Assembly (NCBI RefSeq): GCF_014268755.2
Contig: NZ_CP077093.1
Location: 6,035,501-6,099,500 of the forward strand
DNA from: Pseudomonas vanderleydeniana
GTDB taxonomy: Bacteria > Pseudomonadota > Gammaproteobacteria > Pseudomonadales > Pseudomonadaceae
DNA: 64,000 bases
Reading direction: 5' to 3'
Part shown: one piece after another, positions 22,525 through 31,946 of the stretch
Position numbering within the stretch: position 1 is the stretch's first letter
Layout: each line of letters opens with the position of its first letter
Notes under the pieces: model-generated
Seen by the model: only the letters and a program-made list of their open reading frames with translations
What the model was told of the DNA's origin: nothing
The model's database searches: none
Made by a program: the position numbers and the translations under genes

Positions 22525-25053
22525 TCAATGCTCCAATACCGGCGTGGCCGCCGTCGCCTGTTGATGATCACGCAGAATCCCGCGCACCTGTTCGGCACCT
22601 TCCTGGTCGAGGACCTGATCGACCAGGACTCGGCACTGCTGCAGGTTGACTTCCCGCACCGCCGCCTTGATCGATGGGATCAACGGAACGCTGACCGACA
22701 ACTCATCCACCCCCAGCCCCAGCAACACCGGGACGGCCAGCACCTCGGAGGCCAACGCACCGCACACGCCGACCCACTTGCCATGGGCATGGGCGGCCTT
22801 GACGGTGCTGGCGATCAGGCGCAGCACTGCTGGATGCAGGCTGTCGGCCTGGCTCGCCAGTTGCGGATGGTCACGGTCCATTGCCAGGGTGTATTGGGTC
22901 AGGTCGTTGGTACCGATGGAGAAGAAGTCCACCTCCGGCGCGAACCGGTCGGCCATCAGCGCCGCTGCCGGCACCTCGATCATGATTCCCAGCTTGGGCA
23001 ACTCGGCAATGCCCAGCGCCCGCGCTTCCTCGACCAGCAGTTGGCGGGCCTCGCGCAGCTCGGACAGCCGGGTGATCATCGGCAGCATGATATGCAGCCG
23101 CGTCTGCCCGGCACAGGCGAGGATCGCCCGCAGTTGCTGCCGCAGCAGCTCAGGACGCTGCAGGCACAGGCGAATGCCGCGTATGCCGAGGAACGGGTTG
23201 GCCTCGCCGTCCATCGGGACATAGGCCAACGGCTTGTCGCCGCCCACGTCGAGGGTACGTACCACCAGGTTGCGCTCGGGGCCCAGGGCCTGGGCCATCG
23301 CCTGGTAGGTCGCAGCCTGCTCCTCGACGCTCGGCGCGCTGCTGCGCTCCAGGTAGAGGAACTCCGAGCGCAACAGGCCAACCCCTTCGCCCCCCAGCGC
23401 CAGGGACTGCTCGACCTCTTCCAGCGAAGCGACGTTGGCCGTCACCTCGATGTGCTGGCCGTCGCGGGTGATCGCGGCGTGATGGGCAAGTTCGCTGTCA
23501 CGCTCGCGGCGTTCACGCTGCTGCTCGCGCTTGGCCAGCAATTGCTGGATATCCGCGTCCTCAGGCGTGAGATGCAATTGCCCAAGATCGGCATCGAGCA
23601 ACACCGGGGTGCCATTGGCGACCTCCAGCACCTGCGCCGGCAGGCCACACAGGGCGGGCAGCCCCAGGGCCCGGGCGAGAATCGCGACATGACTGGTCGC
23701 ACCGCCACCCACCGTGGCGAAACCCAACACCCGCCGGGTGTCCAGGCTGGCCGTCTGCGACGGCGTGAGCTGGTCGGCGATCAGGATCGTATCGTCCGGC
23801 AATACCTGCGCACGCGCTTCGGCACCCAGGATCAGCCGCAGCACACGCTGGCCGACATCCAGCAGATCCAGGGCGCGCTCCACCAGCAGTTCGTTGCCAA
23901 GGCGCTTGAACAAGGCTGCCGTATCCTCGGTAGCCCCACGCCAGGCAAAGGCTGCACTCTTGCCCTGCCCCAGCAACAGTTGGGCCTGCTCCAGCAGTTC
24001 CGGATCCTCCAGCAGCTCCTGATGGGCGCGAAAAATCTCGGCCTGGGCACTGCCCGCCGCCCCCTCCTGCAGAGTCTGCAATTCTCGGGCTGCCTGGGCC
24101 AGGGCTCCCTCCAGGAGTCCCCTCTCCCGCTCCTCGCCAGCGCCCGCCTCCGGAATATTCAGGACCTGCTCGGACAGTTGCATCACCTGGCCCAGAGCCG
24201 TACCCGGCGAGGCACAGACGCCACGGAGCAGGCTCAGGCTGGAGGTCACCGGGGCATCGAAGGTTTCCACCGGTGCCTCGGCCGCCGCCGTTTCGCCGCA
24301 TCCCTCGGCAATCAGCGCCACCAGGCTATCGAGCGCCGCCTGGGCATCCTCGCCCGCCGCACTGAGCTGCAGCACATCGCCCTTGACCGTCTGCAGGGCC
24401 ATGATCGCCACCAGCGACTTGGCATTGGCGCTGCTCTGGTGCTTGTGCAACTGGATACTGGCGGCAAACCCCTTGGCCGCCTGGGCCAGGACCGCCGCCG
24501 GACGGGCATGCAGACCGTTCGCATTGGGCAGGATCAGCGGTTTGGAAAACAGCGCCTCACCCTCTTCCTGCCGGGTCGCAACCTCGGCAGGCGTCCGCGC
24601 TCCCAGGCACAGCAGCGGTTGGCCAGTGTCGACCACCCCGTCTACCAACGCGGTGAAAGGCTCGCCACTGACCACCAGCACCAGCGTCAGCAGGCTACGG
24701 GCATGCAGGGCCAGGTAATCGGCATCGAACTCGATCAGCACCTGCCCCGCCTCGACCGATTCGCCTTCGCGGACCCGTGCGGTGAACCCCTTGCCCGCCA
24801 GGTTCACGGTGTCCAGGCCGATGTGCATCAGCACCTGCACGCCCTGCTCGTCGGTGATGCTGACGGCATGCCCGCTGTCCTGGATGTTGCTGACCACTCC
24901 AGACAGCGGCGCACAGAGCACGCTGGAAGTCGGATCGATGCACACGCCATCGCCGATCAGGCGACCGGAAAATACCGGATCGGGCACCTGGTCCAGTGGC
25001 AACAGTACACCGGACAGCGGAGCCAGCAGTTCCAGGGAAGGAATTGCGCTCAT
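22525..25053 (-). CDS. PTS multiphosphoryl transfer protein, EIIA(Glc)-HPr-EI fusion
   Basis: 842 residues from the ATG at 25053 (GAAGGTG ribosome site; the frame is open further upstream but not protein-like). Domains in order: EIIA of the glucose type (~1-150) with phospho-His77 in L-M-H-I-G-L-D; HPr (~170-255) with His182 in N-G-L-H-A-R-P-A; EI (~270-840) with His455 in G-G-G-A-T-S-H-V-A-I-L-A-R and PEP-binding motifs L-R-S-E-F-L-Y, I-M-I-E-V-P and G-T-N-D-L-T-Q-Y. It relays phosphate from PEP through EI, HPr and EIIA to a membrane EIIBC. Homologues serve the N-acetylglucosamine PTS (NagF) in pseudomonads; here the partner should be TreP, which has no EIIA. Confidence 0.9.
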   Translation of the reverse strand: MSAIPSLELLAPLSGVLLPLDQVPDPVFSGRLIGDGVCIDPTSSVLCAPLSGVVSNIQDSGHAVSITDEQGVQVLMHIGLDTVNLAGKGFTARVREGESVEAGQVLIEFDADYLALHARSLLTLVLVVSGEPFTALVDGVVDTGQPLLCLGARTPAEVATRQEEGEALFSKPLILPNANGLHARPAAVLAQAAKGFAASIQLHKHQSSANAKSLVAIMALQTVKGDVLQLSAAGEDAQAALDSLVALIAEGCGETAAAEAPVETFDAPVTSSLSLLRGVCASPGTALGQVMQLSEQVLNIPEAGAGEERERGLLEGALAQAARELQTLQEGAAGSAQAEIFRAHQELLEDPELLEQAQLLLGQGKSAAFAWRGATEDTAALFKRLGNELLVERALDLLDVGQRVLRLILGAEARAQVLPDDTILIADQLTPSQTASLDTRRVLGFATVGGGATSHVAILARALGLPALCGLPAQVLEVANGTPVLLDADLGQLHLTPEDADIQQLLAKREQQRERRERDSELAHHAAITRDGQHIEVTANVASLEEVEQSLALGGEGVGLLRSEFLYLERSSAPSVEEQAATYQAMAQALGPERNLVVRTLDVGGDKPLAYVPMDGEANPFLGIRGIRLCLQRPELLRQQLRAILACAGQTRLHIMLPMITRLSELREARQLLVEEARALGIAELPKLGIMIEVPAAALMADRFAPEVDFFSIGTNDLTQYTLAMDRDHPQLASQADSLHPAVLRLIASTVKAAHAHGKWVGVCGALASEVLAVPVLLGLGVDELSVSVPLIPSIKAAVREVNLQQCRVLVDQVLDQEGAEQVRGILRDHQQATAATPVLEH

Positions 25054-25115
25054 GAAATCACCTTCTGATTGTTGTTCCGTGACGCGCCGACGGGCCGTAC
25101 CCATCGGCATGGGAG

Positions 25116-26447
<1,332 letters not shown>

Positions 26448-28097
26448 CTATTTTTCTGAAAGGCAAAGAACAAATGACTCATAGGGACGCAGGAAAAGTT
26501 CCCGATTTCTGACCGGGCAATCCGAGTAGTTGCTGATCAACAGACGTTGCTGCTGTCCCTGCTCGAACACCCCCTGGGGTAGAACGACCTCGCAACTGTC
26601 GGCGTAGAAGTTGCTCACCACCAGCAGAAGCTCACCCTGGCCTTCACGCACATAGGCCCAGACCTGTGGATGTTCGGGCAGCAGCTGGCGATAGCTGCCT
26701 TCGACCATCAGTGCTTCGCTGCGGCGCAATTCCACCAGCCGGCGATAGTGATGCAGCACCGAGTCCGGGTCTTCGAGCTGCTGTTCGACATTGATCCAGG
26801 AGGCATTCTCAGGGAGGTCGATCCAGGGCTGCGCCGAGCTGAAACCGGCATTCGGGCCGGCCGTCCACTGCATGGGCGTACGTCCGTTGTCGCGGGATTT
26901 CTGCATGATCGCCGCCATGCTCTGCTCCTGCGACTGGCCGGCCTCGCGCTGGATGCGGTAGATGTTCAGGGTCTCGACATCCCGGTACTGGTCGATGTGC
27001 CCGAACCCCGGGTTGGTCATCCCCAGCTCTTCCCCCTGGTAGATGTAGGGCGTGCCCTGAAGAAAGTGCAGCGCGGTGGCGAGCATCTTCGCCGAGACCG
27101 TGCGGTGTTCACCGTCATCGCCAAAGCGCGAAACCACCCGCGGCTGGTCGTGGTTGCACCAGAACAGCGCGTTCCAGCCACCACCGGCCTGCATGCCAAG
27201 CTGCCAGTCGGAGAGGATGCGCTTGAGTTCGAGGAAATCGAAGTCGGCCCGCACCCACTTTTCCATGTTCGGGTAGTCGACCTTCAAGTGATGGAAGTTG
27301 AAGGTCATCGACAGTTCGCGGGACTCCGGCCGCGAGTAGCGAATGCAATGTTCCAGGCTGGTGGAGGACATCTCGCCAACACTGACCAGGTCATGGCCGG
27401 CGAACACCTCGCGGTGCATTTCCTGCAGGTACTGATGAACATTCGGACCGTCGGTGTAGAAACGCCGGCCATCGGAGGCATCATCGGGAAAGTCCTTGGG
27501 CTTGGAGATCAGGTTGATCACGTCCAGGCGGAAGCCACCGACGCCCTTGTCGCGCCAGAAGCGCATCATCCGGAAGACTTCCTCACGCACCCGGGGGTTG
27601 TCCCAGTTCAGGTCGGCCTGGGTGTGATCGAACAGGTGCAGGTAGTACTGGCCGGTCTGTGCCTCGTACTCCCAGGCGTTGCCACCGAACTTCGAATGCC
27701 AGCTGTTCGGTTGGTCGCGCCAGATATAGAAGTCGCGGTACGGGTTGTCGAGGCTGCTACGGGCCTGTTGGAACCAGACGTGTTCGGTGGACGTATGGTT
27801 GACCACGATGTCGAGCATCAGACGGATCCCGCGCTTGCCGGCCTCGGCAATCAGCAGCTCGCAATCGGCCATGGAGCCATAGATCGGGTCGATGGCGTAG
27901 TAATCGCTGATGTCATAGCCGTTGTCGCGTTGCGGCGAACGCAGGAACGGCGTCAGCCACAGATAGTCGACACCCAGCCATTTCAGGTAGTCGAGCTTGT
28001 CGACCACCCCCAGCAGATCGCCGGTGGGCAGGCCGGCATGGCTGTGGAAGCTCTTCGGATAAATCTGGTAGATCACCGAGCGTTGCCAGTCTTGCAT
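26448..28097 (-). CDS. treC: Alpha,alpha-phosphotrehalase (trehalose-6-phosphate hydrolase)
   Basis: A 549-residue GH13 enzyme. Conserved regions: D-I-V-V-N-H-T-S, G-F-R-L-D-V-I-N-L with the nucleophile Asp, V-G-E-M-S-S with the acid Glu, and N-H-D-Q-P-R. The start M-Q-D-W-Q-R-S-V-I-Y-Q-I-Y-P-K-S-F is typical for TreC. It splits trehalose 6-phosphate, made on import by TreP, into glucose and glucose 6-phosphate in the cytoplasm. It is 31 bp after treP. The related oligo-1,6-glucosidases share the fold, but the PTS neighbours and TreR settle the call. The symbol treA is used for the same enzyme in some pseudomonads. Confidence 0.93.
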   Translation of the reverse strand: MQDWQRSVIYQIYPKSFHSHAGLPTGDLLGVVDKLDYLKWLGVDYLWLTPFLRSPQRDNGYDISDYYAIDPIYGSMADCELLIAEAGKRGIRLMLDIVVNHTSTEHVWFQQARSSLDNPYRDFYIWRDQPNSWHSKFGGNAWEYEAQTGQYYLHLFDHTQADLNWDNPRVREEVFRMMRFWRDKGVGGFRLDVINLISKPKDFPDDASDGRRFYTDGPNVHQYLQEMHREVFAGHDLVSVGEMSSTSLEHCIRYSRPESRELSMTFNFHHLKVDYPNMEKWVRADFDFLELKRILSDWQLGMQAGGGWNALFWCNHDQPRVVSRFGDDGEHRTVSAKMLATALHFLQGTPYIYQGEELGMTNPGFGHIDQYRDVETLNIYRIQREAGQSQEQSMAAIMQKSRDNGRTPMQWTAGPNAGFSSAQPWIDLPENASWINVEQQLEDPDSVLHHYRRLVELRRSEALMVEGSYRQLLPEHPQVWAYVREGQGELLLVVSNFYADSCEVVLPQGVFEQGQQQRLLISNYSDCPVRNRELFLRPYESFVLCLSEK

Positions 28098-28128
28098 GGG
28101 AATTCCCTTGTGGTCAGTAAAGTCGAGA

Positions 28129-29571
28129 TCAGGCGACGCGATAGCCGGGGCGCACGATCTTCAGGCTCAGCGCACAGGTCAGGGCGAAGGGCACGAGCAT
28201 CGCGACGGCCATGCCGACGATGAACACCGGGATTGAATGCGGGGTGATCGAGATGAAACCCGGCAAGCCACCGACGCCGATGGCCGAGGCCAGCACCTTG
28301 TTCAGCGAGAGGAATACGCTGGCGATCGCCGAGCCGACCAGCGCGGCATAGAACGGGAACTTGTAGCGCAGGTTGACACCGAACATCGCCGGCTCCGTGA
28401 TCCCGAAGTAGGCGGAAATCGCCGAGGTCGAGGCCATGCTGCGATCGCGGGCGTTGCGGCTCATGTAGAACACCGCGAGGGCCGCACTGCCCTGGGCCAG
28501 GTTGGACATCACGATCATCGGCCAGATGAAGGTACCGCCGTGGCCGGAGATCAGTTGCAGGTCCACCGCGAGGAACATGTGGTGCATGCCGGTGATCACC
28601 AGCGGCGCATACAGCAGGCCGAACACCGCGCCGCCGACGGCCGGGGCCACGTCGAACAGCCAGACCATCCCCTCGGTGATCAGGATGCCCAGGTGGCGGG
28701 TCACCGGGCCGATGATCGCCAGGGCCAGGACACCGGTGATGACGATGGTGGTGATCGGCACCACGAGCAGCTGGATGGCATTCGGTACCCGTGCGCGCAG
28801 CCATTTCTCGATCACGCTCATGACGTAGGCGGCCAGCAGGATCGGCAGGATCTGCCCCTGGTAGCCGACCTTCTCGATGCGGAACCAGCCGAAGATGTCG
28901 AAATACGGCAGGCTCTGGCCGTCGAGTCCGGCGACCGCCTTGCCGTAGTTCCAGGCGTTGAGCAGGTCGGGGTGGACCAGCATCAGGCCGAGGACGATGC
29001 CGAGAATCTCGCTGCCGCCGAAGCGCTTGGCCGCCGACCAGCCGACCAGCGCCGGCAGGAACACGAAGGAGGTGTTGGCCATCAGGTTGATCAGACTCCA
29101 CAGACCATCCAGCGACGGATAGGCCTCGAGCAATGTCTTGCCGTCGACGAACATGCCCTTGGCGCCCATGAGGTTGTTAATCCCCATCAGCAGGCCGGCG
29201 ATGATCAGCGCCGGCAGGATCGGCATGAACACATCGGAGAACACCCGCACCAGGCGTTGCATGGCGTTGCTCTTGTCGGCACCCGCCTTCTTCACGTCGG
29301 CGATGGTCGAGGCTGCAAGGCCAGTGGCCTCGCGCAGCGCGGCGTAGACCCGCTCCACCTCGCCAGGGCCGATGACGATCTGGAACAGCCCGCCGGTGAA
29401 GAACGAGCCCTTGACCAGGTCGATCGCGGACAGGGCACTTCGATCGACCTTGTTCGGGTCCTTGAGCGCCAGCCGCAGGCGAGTGACACAGTGGGCGGCC
29501 TGCTCGATGTTGTCGGCCCCGCCGAGACTCTGCAGCAGCTCGCGAGCGATATTCGGATAGTCGTGGCTCAT
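28129..29571 (-). CDS. treP: PTS trehalose-specific EIIBC permease
   Basis: 480 residues. The N-terminal EIIB domain (~1-85) has the phosphoryl-accepting Cys28 in Q-A-A-H-C-V-T-R-L-R. The EIIC domain (~105-475) has about ten membrane helices with F-M-P-I-L-P-A-L-I-I-A-G, H-H-M-F-L-A-V-D and G-I-T-E-P-A-M-F-G-V-N (family GITEP motif). It imports trehalose and phosphorylates it to trehalose 6-phosphate. There is no EIIA of its own; the EIIA-HPr-EI fusion three genes down supplies it. The gene faces away from treR, with two TreR operators between. Confidence 0.93.
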   Translation of the reverse strand: MSHDYPNIARELLQSLGGADNIEQAAHCVTRLRLALKDPNKVDRSALSAIDLVKGSFFTGGLFQIVIGPGEVERVYAALREATGLAASTIADVKKAGADKSNAMQRLVRVFSDVFMPILPALIIAGLLMGINNLMGAKGMFVDGKTLLEAYPSLDGLWSLINLMANTSFVFLPALVGWSAAKRFGGSEILGIVLGLMLVHPDLLNAWNYGKAVAGLDGQSLPYFDIFGWFRIEKVGYQGQILPILLAAYVMSVIEKWLRARVPNAIQLLVVPITTIVITGVLALAIIGPVTRHLGILITEGMVWLFDVAPAVGGAVFGLLYAPLVITGMHHMFLAVDLQLISGHGGTFIWPMIVMSNLAQGSAALAVFYMSRNARDRSMASTSAISAYFGITEPAMFGVNLRYKFPFYAALVGSAIASVFLSLNKVLASAIGVGGLPGFISITPHSIPVFIVGMAVAMLVPFALTCALSLKIVRPGYRVA

Positions 29572-29628
29572 GGTTTTCCTTCCGCGCTGATTGTTATTGG
29601 AGGTTGTCGCAGCACATGGGTGAAAAAT

Positions 29629-29670
29629 ACTCGTCTGTACGAGTTAAAGCAACAACTCGTACAGACGAGT
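29629..29670. promoter_or_regulatory. Double TreR operator
   Basis: Two 16-bp palindromic sites, ACTCGTCTGTACGAGT (29629-29644) and ACTCGTACAGACGAGT (29655-29670), lie 26 bp apart centre to centre. The 17-bp arms including the flanking T/A are exact inverted copies of each other. They sit between divergent treP and treR, which fits repression of both genes by TreR dimers and release by trehalose 6-phosphate or trehalose. Confidence 0.85.
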
Positions 29671-29795
29671 TGAGCGTTTATTGGCAAAAGCCCCGACAAA
29701 TGGACAAAGCCTCGACCTGCCCTTAAGGTTCCACTCCTTGGGACACCCCGTCCGCTACGCTGTTACCGGGCGATTTCCGATTCAGAGCGAACACC

Positions 29796-30500
29796 ATGAG
29801 CAAATACAACCAGATCTATAGCGATCTGCTTGCCAGCATCACCACCGAGCAGTTGGAGAAAGGCGCCCGGCTCCCCTCGGAAACCGAGCTGATGGACAGC
29901 TACCAGGCGAGCCGCGGCACCGTGCGCAAGGCCATCGAGCAGTTGCAGGAACGGGGATTCGCCCAGAAGATCCACGGCAAGGGCACCTTCGTGCTGTCAC
30001 GCAGCCCGATCGAGTTCCAGCTCGGTGGCATCGTCACCTTCCAGGAAGCCCACTCGAGCCTGGGCAACAACATCGGTACGGAAGTCGTGGAATTCAGCGA
30101 GGTACCGCTGGAGGGCTTCCTGCTGGAGCGCCTGCAGGGCGAGCCGGGCAGCCCGGTGATCTGCATCAAGCGGGTGCGCCGCATTGACGGCAAGCGGATC
30201 ATTCTCGACATCAACCACTTCCTCGCCGACCTGATCCCCGGTCTGACCCGGGACATCGCCGAGCACTCGATCTACGCCTACATCGAACAGACCCTGCAAC
30301 TGAACATCAGCTTCGCCCAGCGCACCATCGAAGCGGTACGCTGTGGCAAGGACGACCAGCAGCACCTGGACCTCGACGGTGCCAGCCACGTGATCGTGGT
30401 GAAGAACCAGACCTTCCTGCAGGACGGGCGGCAGTTCGAGTACACCGAATCGCGGCATACGTTGGACAAGTTCTACTTTTCGGATGTGGCGCGGCGCTGA
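29796..30500 (+). CDS. treR: Trehalose operon repressor, GntR/HutC family
   Basis: 234 residues. Winged helix at ~1-70 (I-Y-S-D-L-L-A-S-I, L-P-S-E-T-E-L-M, S-R-G-T-V-R-K-A-I, G-K-G-T-F-V) and a UTRA effector domain at ~85-230 (F-Q-E-A-H, I-K-R-V-R-R-I-D-G-K-R-I, I-Y-A-Y-I-E, F-E-Y-T-E-S-R-H). It resembles Bacillus-type TreR, which binds trehalose 6-phosphate. It is transcribed divergently from the tre operon it presumably represses through the double palindrome in between. Confidence 0.9.
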   Translation: MSKYNQIYSDLLASITTEQLEKGARLPSETELMDSYQASRGTVRKAIEQLQERGFAQKIHGKGTFVLSRSPIEFQLGGIVTFQEAHSSLGNNIGTEVVEFSEVPLEGFLLERLQGEPGSPVICIKRVRRIDGKRIILDINHFLADLIPGLTRDIAEHSIYAYIEQTLQLNISFAQRTIEAVRCGKDDQQHLDLDGASHVIVVKNQTFLQDGRQFEYTESRHTLDKFYFSDVARR

Positions 30501-30519
30501 GGCGCTGCCAGCCGACAAC

Positions 30520-30810
30520 TCACAGCACCAGCGCCAGCAACTCGGGGTTTACCGCACCGAGCTTGCCGACAGCCTTGGTGAGGTTCACCTGCCGGGCCGC
30601 CTGCGCGGTCTCGAGCAATCGGGGCTGCAACTTATAACCCCGCCCATCCAGCCATTCCAGCACCGGCGCCAGATGCCAGACCGATGTGCTGCCCTGGTGG
30701 ACCGCCAACGGAAAGCTATTCGAGTGATTGAGCATGAGTTTGCGAATATTCTGCCGGGAAACGCTGGCAATATCGGCGATATCGGTAAGCCCGACCAGGT
30801 CCGGCACCAC
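30520..30810 (-). pseudogene. N-terminally truncated helix-turn-helix DNA-binding protein gene
   Basis: A 96-residue frame with a GTG at 30810. Its content (P-D-L-V-G-L-T-D-I-A-D, S-R-Q-N-I-R-K-L-M, F-P-L-A-V-H-Q-G, W-H-L-A-P-V-L-E-W-L) is the C-terminal DNA-binding half of a conserved pseudomonad protein that normally has a further N-terminal domain before the P-D-L-V-G segment. Upstream the frame continues D-D-V-I-E-V and meets a stop at 30829-30831, beyond which I find no homologous N-terminal part. The gene seems cut off by the adjacent higBA insertion. It may still be expressed from the GTG, but no ribosome site is obvious. Confidence 0.6.
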
Positions 30811-30923
30811 TTCAATGACGTCATCAAGTCAGATGCCAATCGAAGTCTCTCGGCAGGTCAACCGGGAGATGAGCAACGCTTAACGCACTTAAAGCTGCCG
30901 GTATGGATGGAAAAGTGGAGCGA

Positions 30924-31337
30924 TCAAAAGAAAAGTGCAGGACTAACCGCAAACCGCTTACTCAATGCCGCAATGTGGTCGCGGGTCAAGTTGCGGCCAC
31001 GGCCATTGAGAATCTTGGACACCAGCGATTTGCTGCCGATTTCCGGCAGGTCGGCCACGCCCAGTCCATGTTGCTCCATCAGCAACCGAAGCACGTCAAC
31101 GCCTCCCAACTTTGCCACCCGTGCGTTGAACGCCACAAACTCCTCAGACTCGTTTTCCCAACTCTCAATGGAGCGAGCCAGGATTTCGATCAGCGGACGG
31201 TTGACCTCATAGTCCTCAACCAGATCATCCATCAACGCCAACGCCTTGGCATAGTCGTCATCATTGGCTATGTGGCTAATGAAGCCCGCCTCGCTGAACA
31301 AGGCATAGGCTTTTTCCTTGATGGCGGCAAACCCCAT
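30924..31337 (-). CDS. higA: HigA-type antitoxin with C-terminal HTH
   Basis: 137 residues from the ATG at 31337, one base after the toxin stop; an in-frame start further up lies inside higB. The N-terminal part is helical and acidic (H-I-A-N-D-D-D-Y, L-M-D-D-L-V-E-D-Y, R-P-L-I-E-I-L-A-R). The C-terminal ~50 residues form an XRE-like helix-turn-helix (L-L-M-E-Q-H-G-L-G-V-A-D-L-P-E-I-G, V-S-K-I-L-N-G-R-G). It would neutralise HigB and repress the operon by binding the upstream inverted repeat. Toxin-first order is the normal order for higBA. Confidence 0.85.
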   Translation of the reverse strand: MGFAAIKEKAYALFSEAGFISHIANDDDYAKALALMDDLVEDYEVNRPLIEILARSIESWENESEEFVAFNARVAKLGGVDVLRLLMEQHGLGVADLPEIGSKSLVSKILNGRGRNLTRDHIAALSKRFAVSPALFF

Positions 31338-31338
31338 A

Positions 31339-31650
31339 TCAATCAGCCTCCTTCCGGTAACGTTTGCAAAGCTTGTCGTACTCGGCATGAGTCACGATGT
31401 GCTTGACGTACAGGCGGTTGTCGCGAAACTCGATGAAGGCAATCAGGCGAAGATTGTTGCCACCAATGTCGAGTACCCACCACTTATCCTTGTACTTGAA
31501 GTTGTCCAGTGATGGAAAAACCTTCCCTAGCGCCTGTGGTGTATCGAACTCGCCGGATCGCAAGACCCGATAGGTGCGGTCGATAGCTTCAACATCGTTT
31601 GGATAGGCGCTTGCTGCATCGCTGAACGGCTTTCTGGATATGACGTGCAT
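31339..31650 (-). CDS. higB: HigB-type mRNA-interferase toxin
   Basis: 103 residues. The sequence (M-H-V-I-S-R-K-P-F, F-D-T-P-Q-A-L-G-K-V-F-P-S-L-D, W-W-V-L-D-I-G-G-N-N-L-R-L-I, V-K-H-I-V-T-H-A-E-Y-D) matches the HigB family of the RelE superfamily, in which basic and His residues near the C terminus cut mRNA at the ribosome. It forms a two-gene operon with HigA. The locus appears placed inside or next to a broken HTH gene, which points to acquisition. Confidence 0.88.
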   Translation of the reverse strand: MHVISRKPFSDAASAYPNDVEAIDRTYRVLRSGEFDTPQALGKVFPSLDNFKYKDKWWVLDIGGNNLRLIAFIEFRDNRLYVKHIVTHAEYDKLCKRYRKEAD

Positions 31651-31685
31651 GTCGTTTCATGCCCACGGATATAGAATGATAAAAA

Positions 31686-31702
31686 GTTGACATTTTGTCA
31701 AC
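31686..31702. promoter_or_regulatory. higBA operator and promoter candidate
   Basis: The inverted repeat GTTGAC-N5-GTCAAC lies 35 bp before the higB ATG. On the minus strand it contains TTGACA, a good -35, with TATCAT downstream as a possible though close-set -10. HigA binding here would block the promoter. Confidence 0.6.
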
Positions 31703-31879
31703 CGCGATTAGCCAGTCCAGCTTTCTGCATGAAACGCAGCCCGCTCTTGATCACCAAGGTCGGGTGCTCCGCGCTAGAGTTTCTTGAGTGTACAGAGATA
31801 GAAAACGCAAGAAGGCCAGTGTGTTTTCAGGATATTGCGACGGTTAGGAGCAGCGAACTTTCCTATAGCCAGAAACGAC

Positions 31880-31913
31880 AATGGCGGTCGATACCGAGGC
31901 ATCGACCGCCATT
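31880..31913 (-). terminator. Probable guaA terminator hairpin
   Basis: A 13-bp stem (AATGGCGGTCGAT / ATCGACCGCCATT) with an 8-base loop, 34 bp past the guaA stop. The following T tract is weak, so termination is likely but not certain. Confidence 0.6.
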
Positions 31914-31946
31914 GCTTTAACGCTTTTCGCCTACATCAGGCGGGGA

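Noticed and set aside
22510..25068. 852-codon plus-strand frame opposite the EI fusion
   Set aside because: Antisense of a gene with complete PTS motifs; high GC produces long spurious frames.
29620..29680. Repeated ACTCGT units as a small CRISPR-like array
   Set aside because: Only two copies, each a palindrome, between divergent regulator and operon; an operator explains them fully.
31703..31870. Possible coding remnant on the minus strand reading H-P-T-L-V-I-K-S-G-L-R-F-M-Q-K-A-G-L before a stop
   Set aside because: Interesting but too short and unrecognised; no start, no family match from memory, so not annotated.
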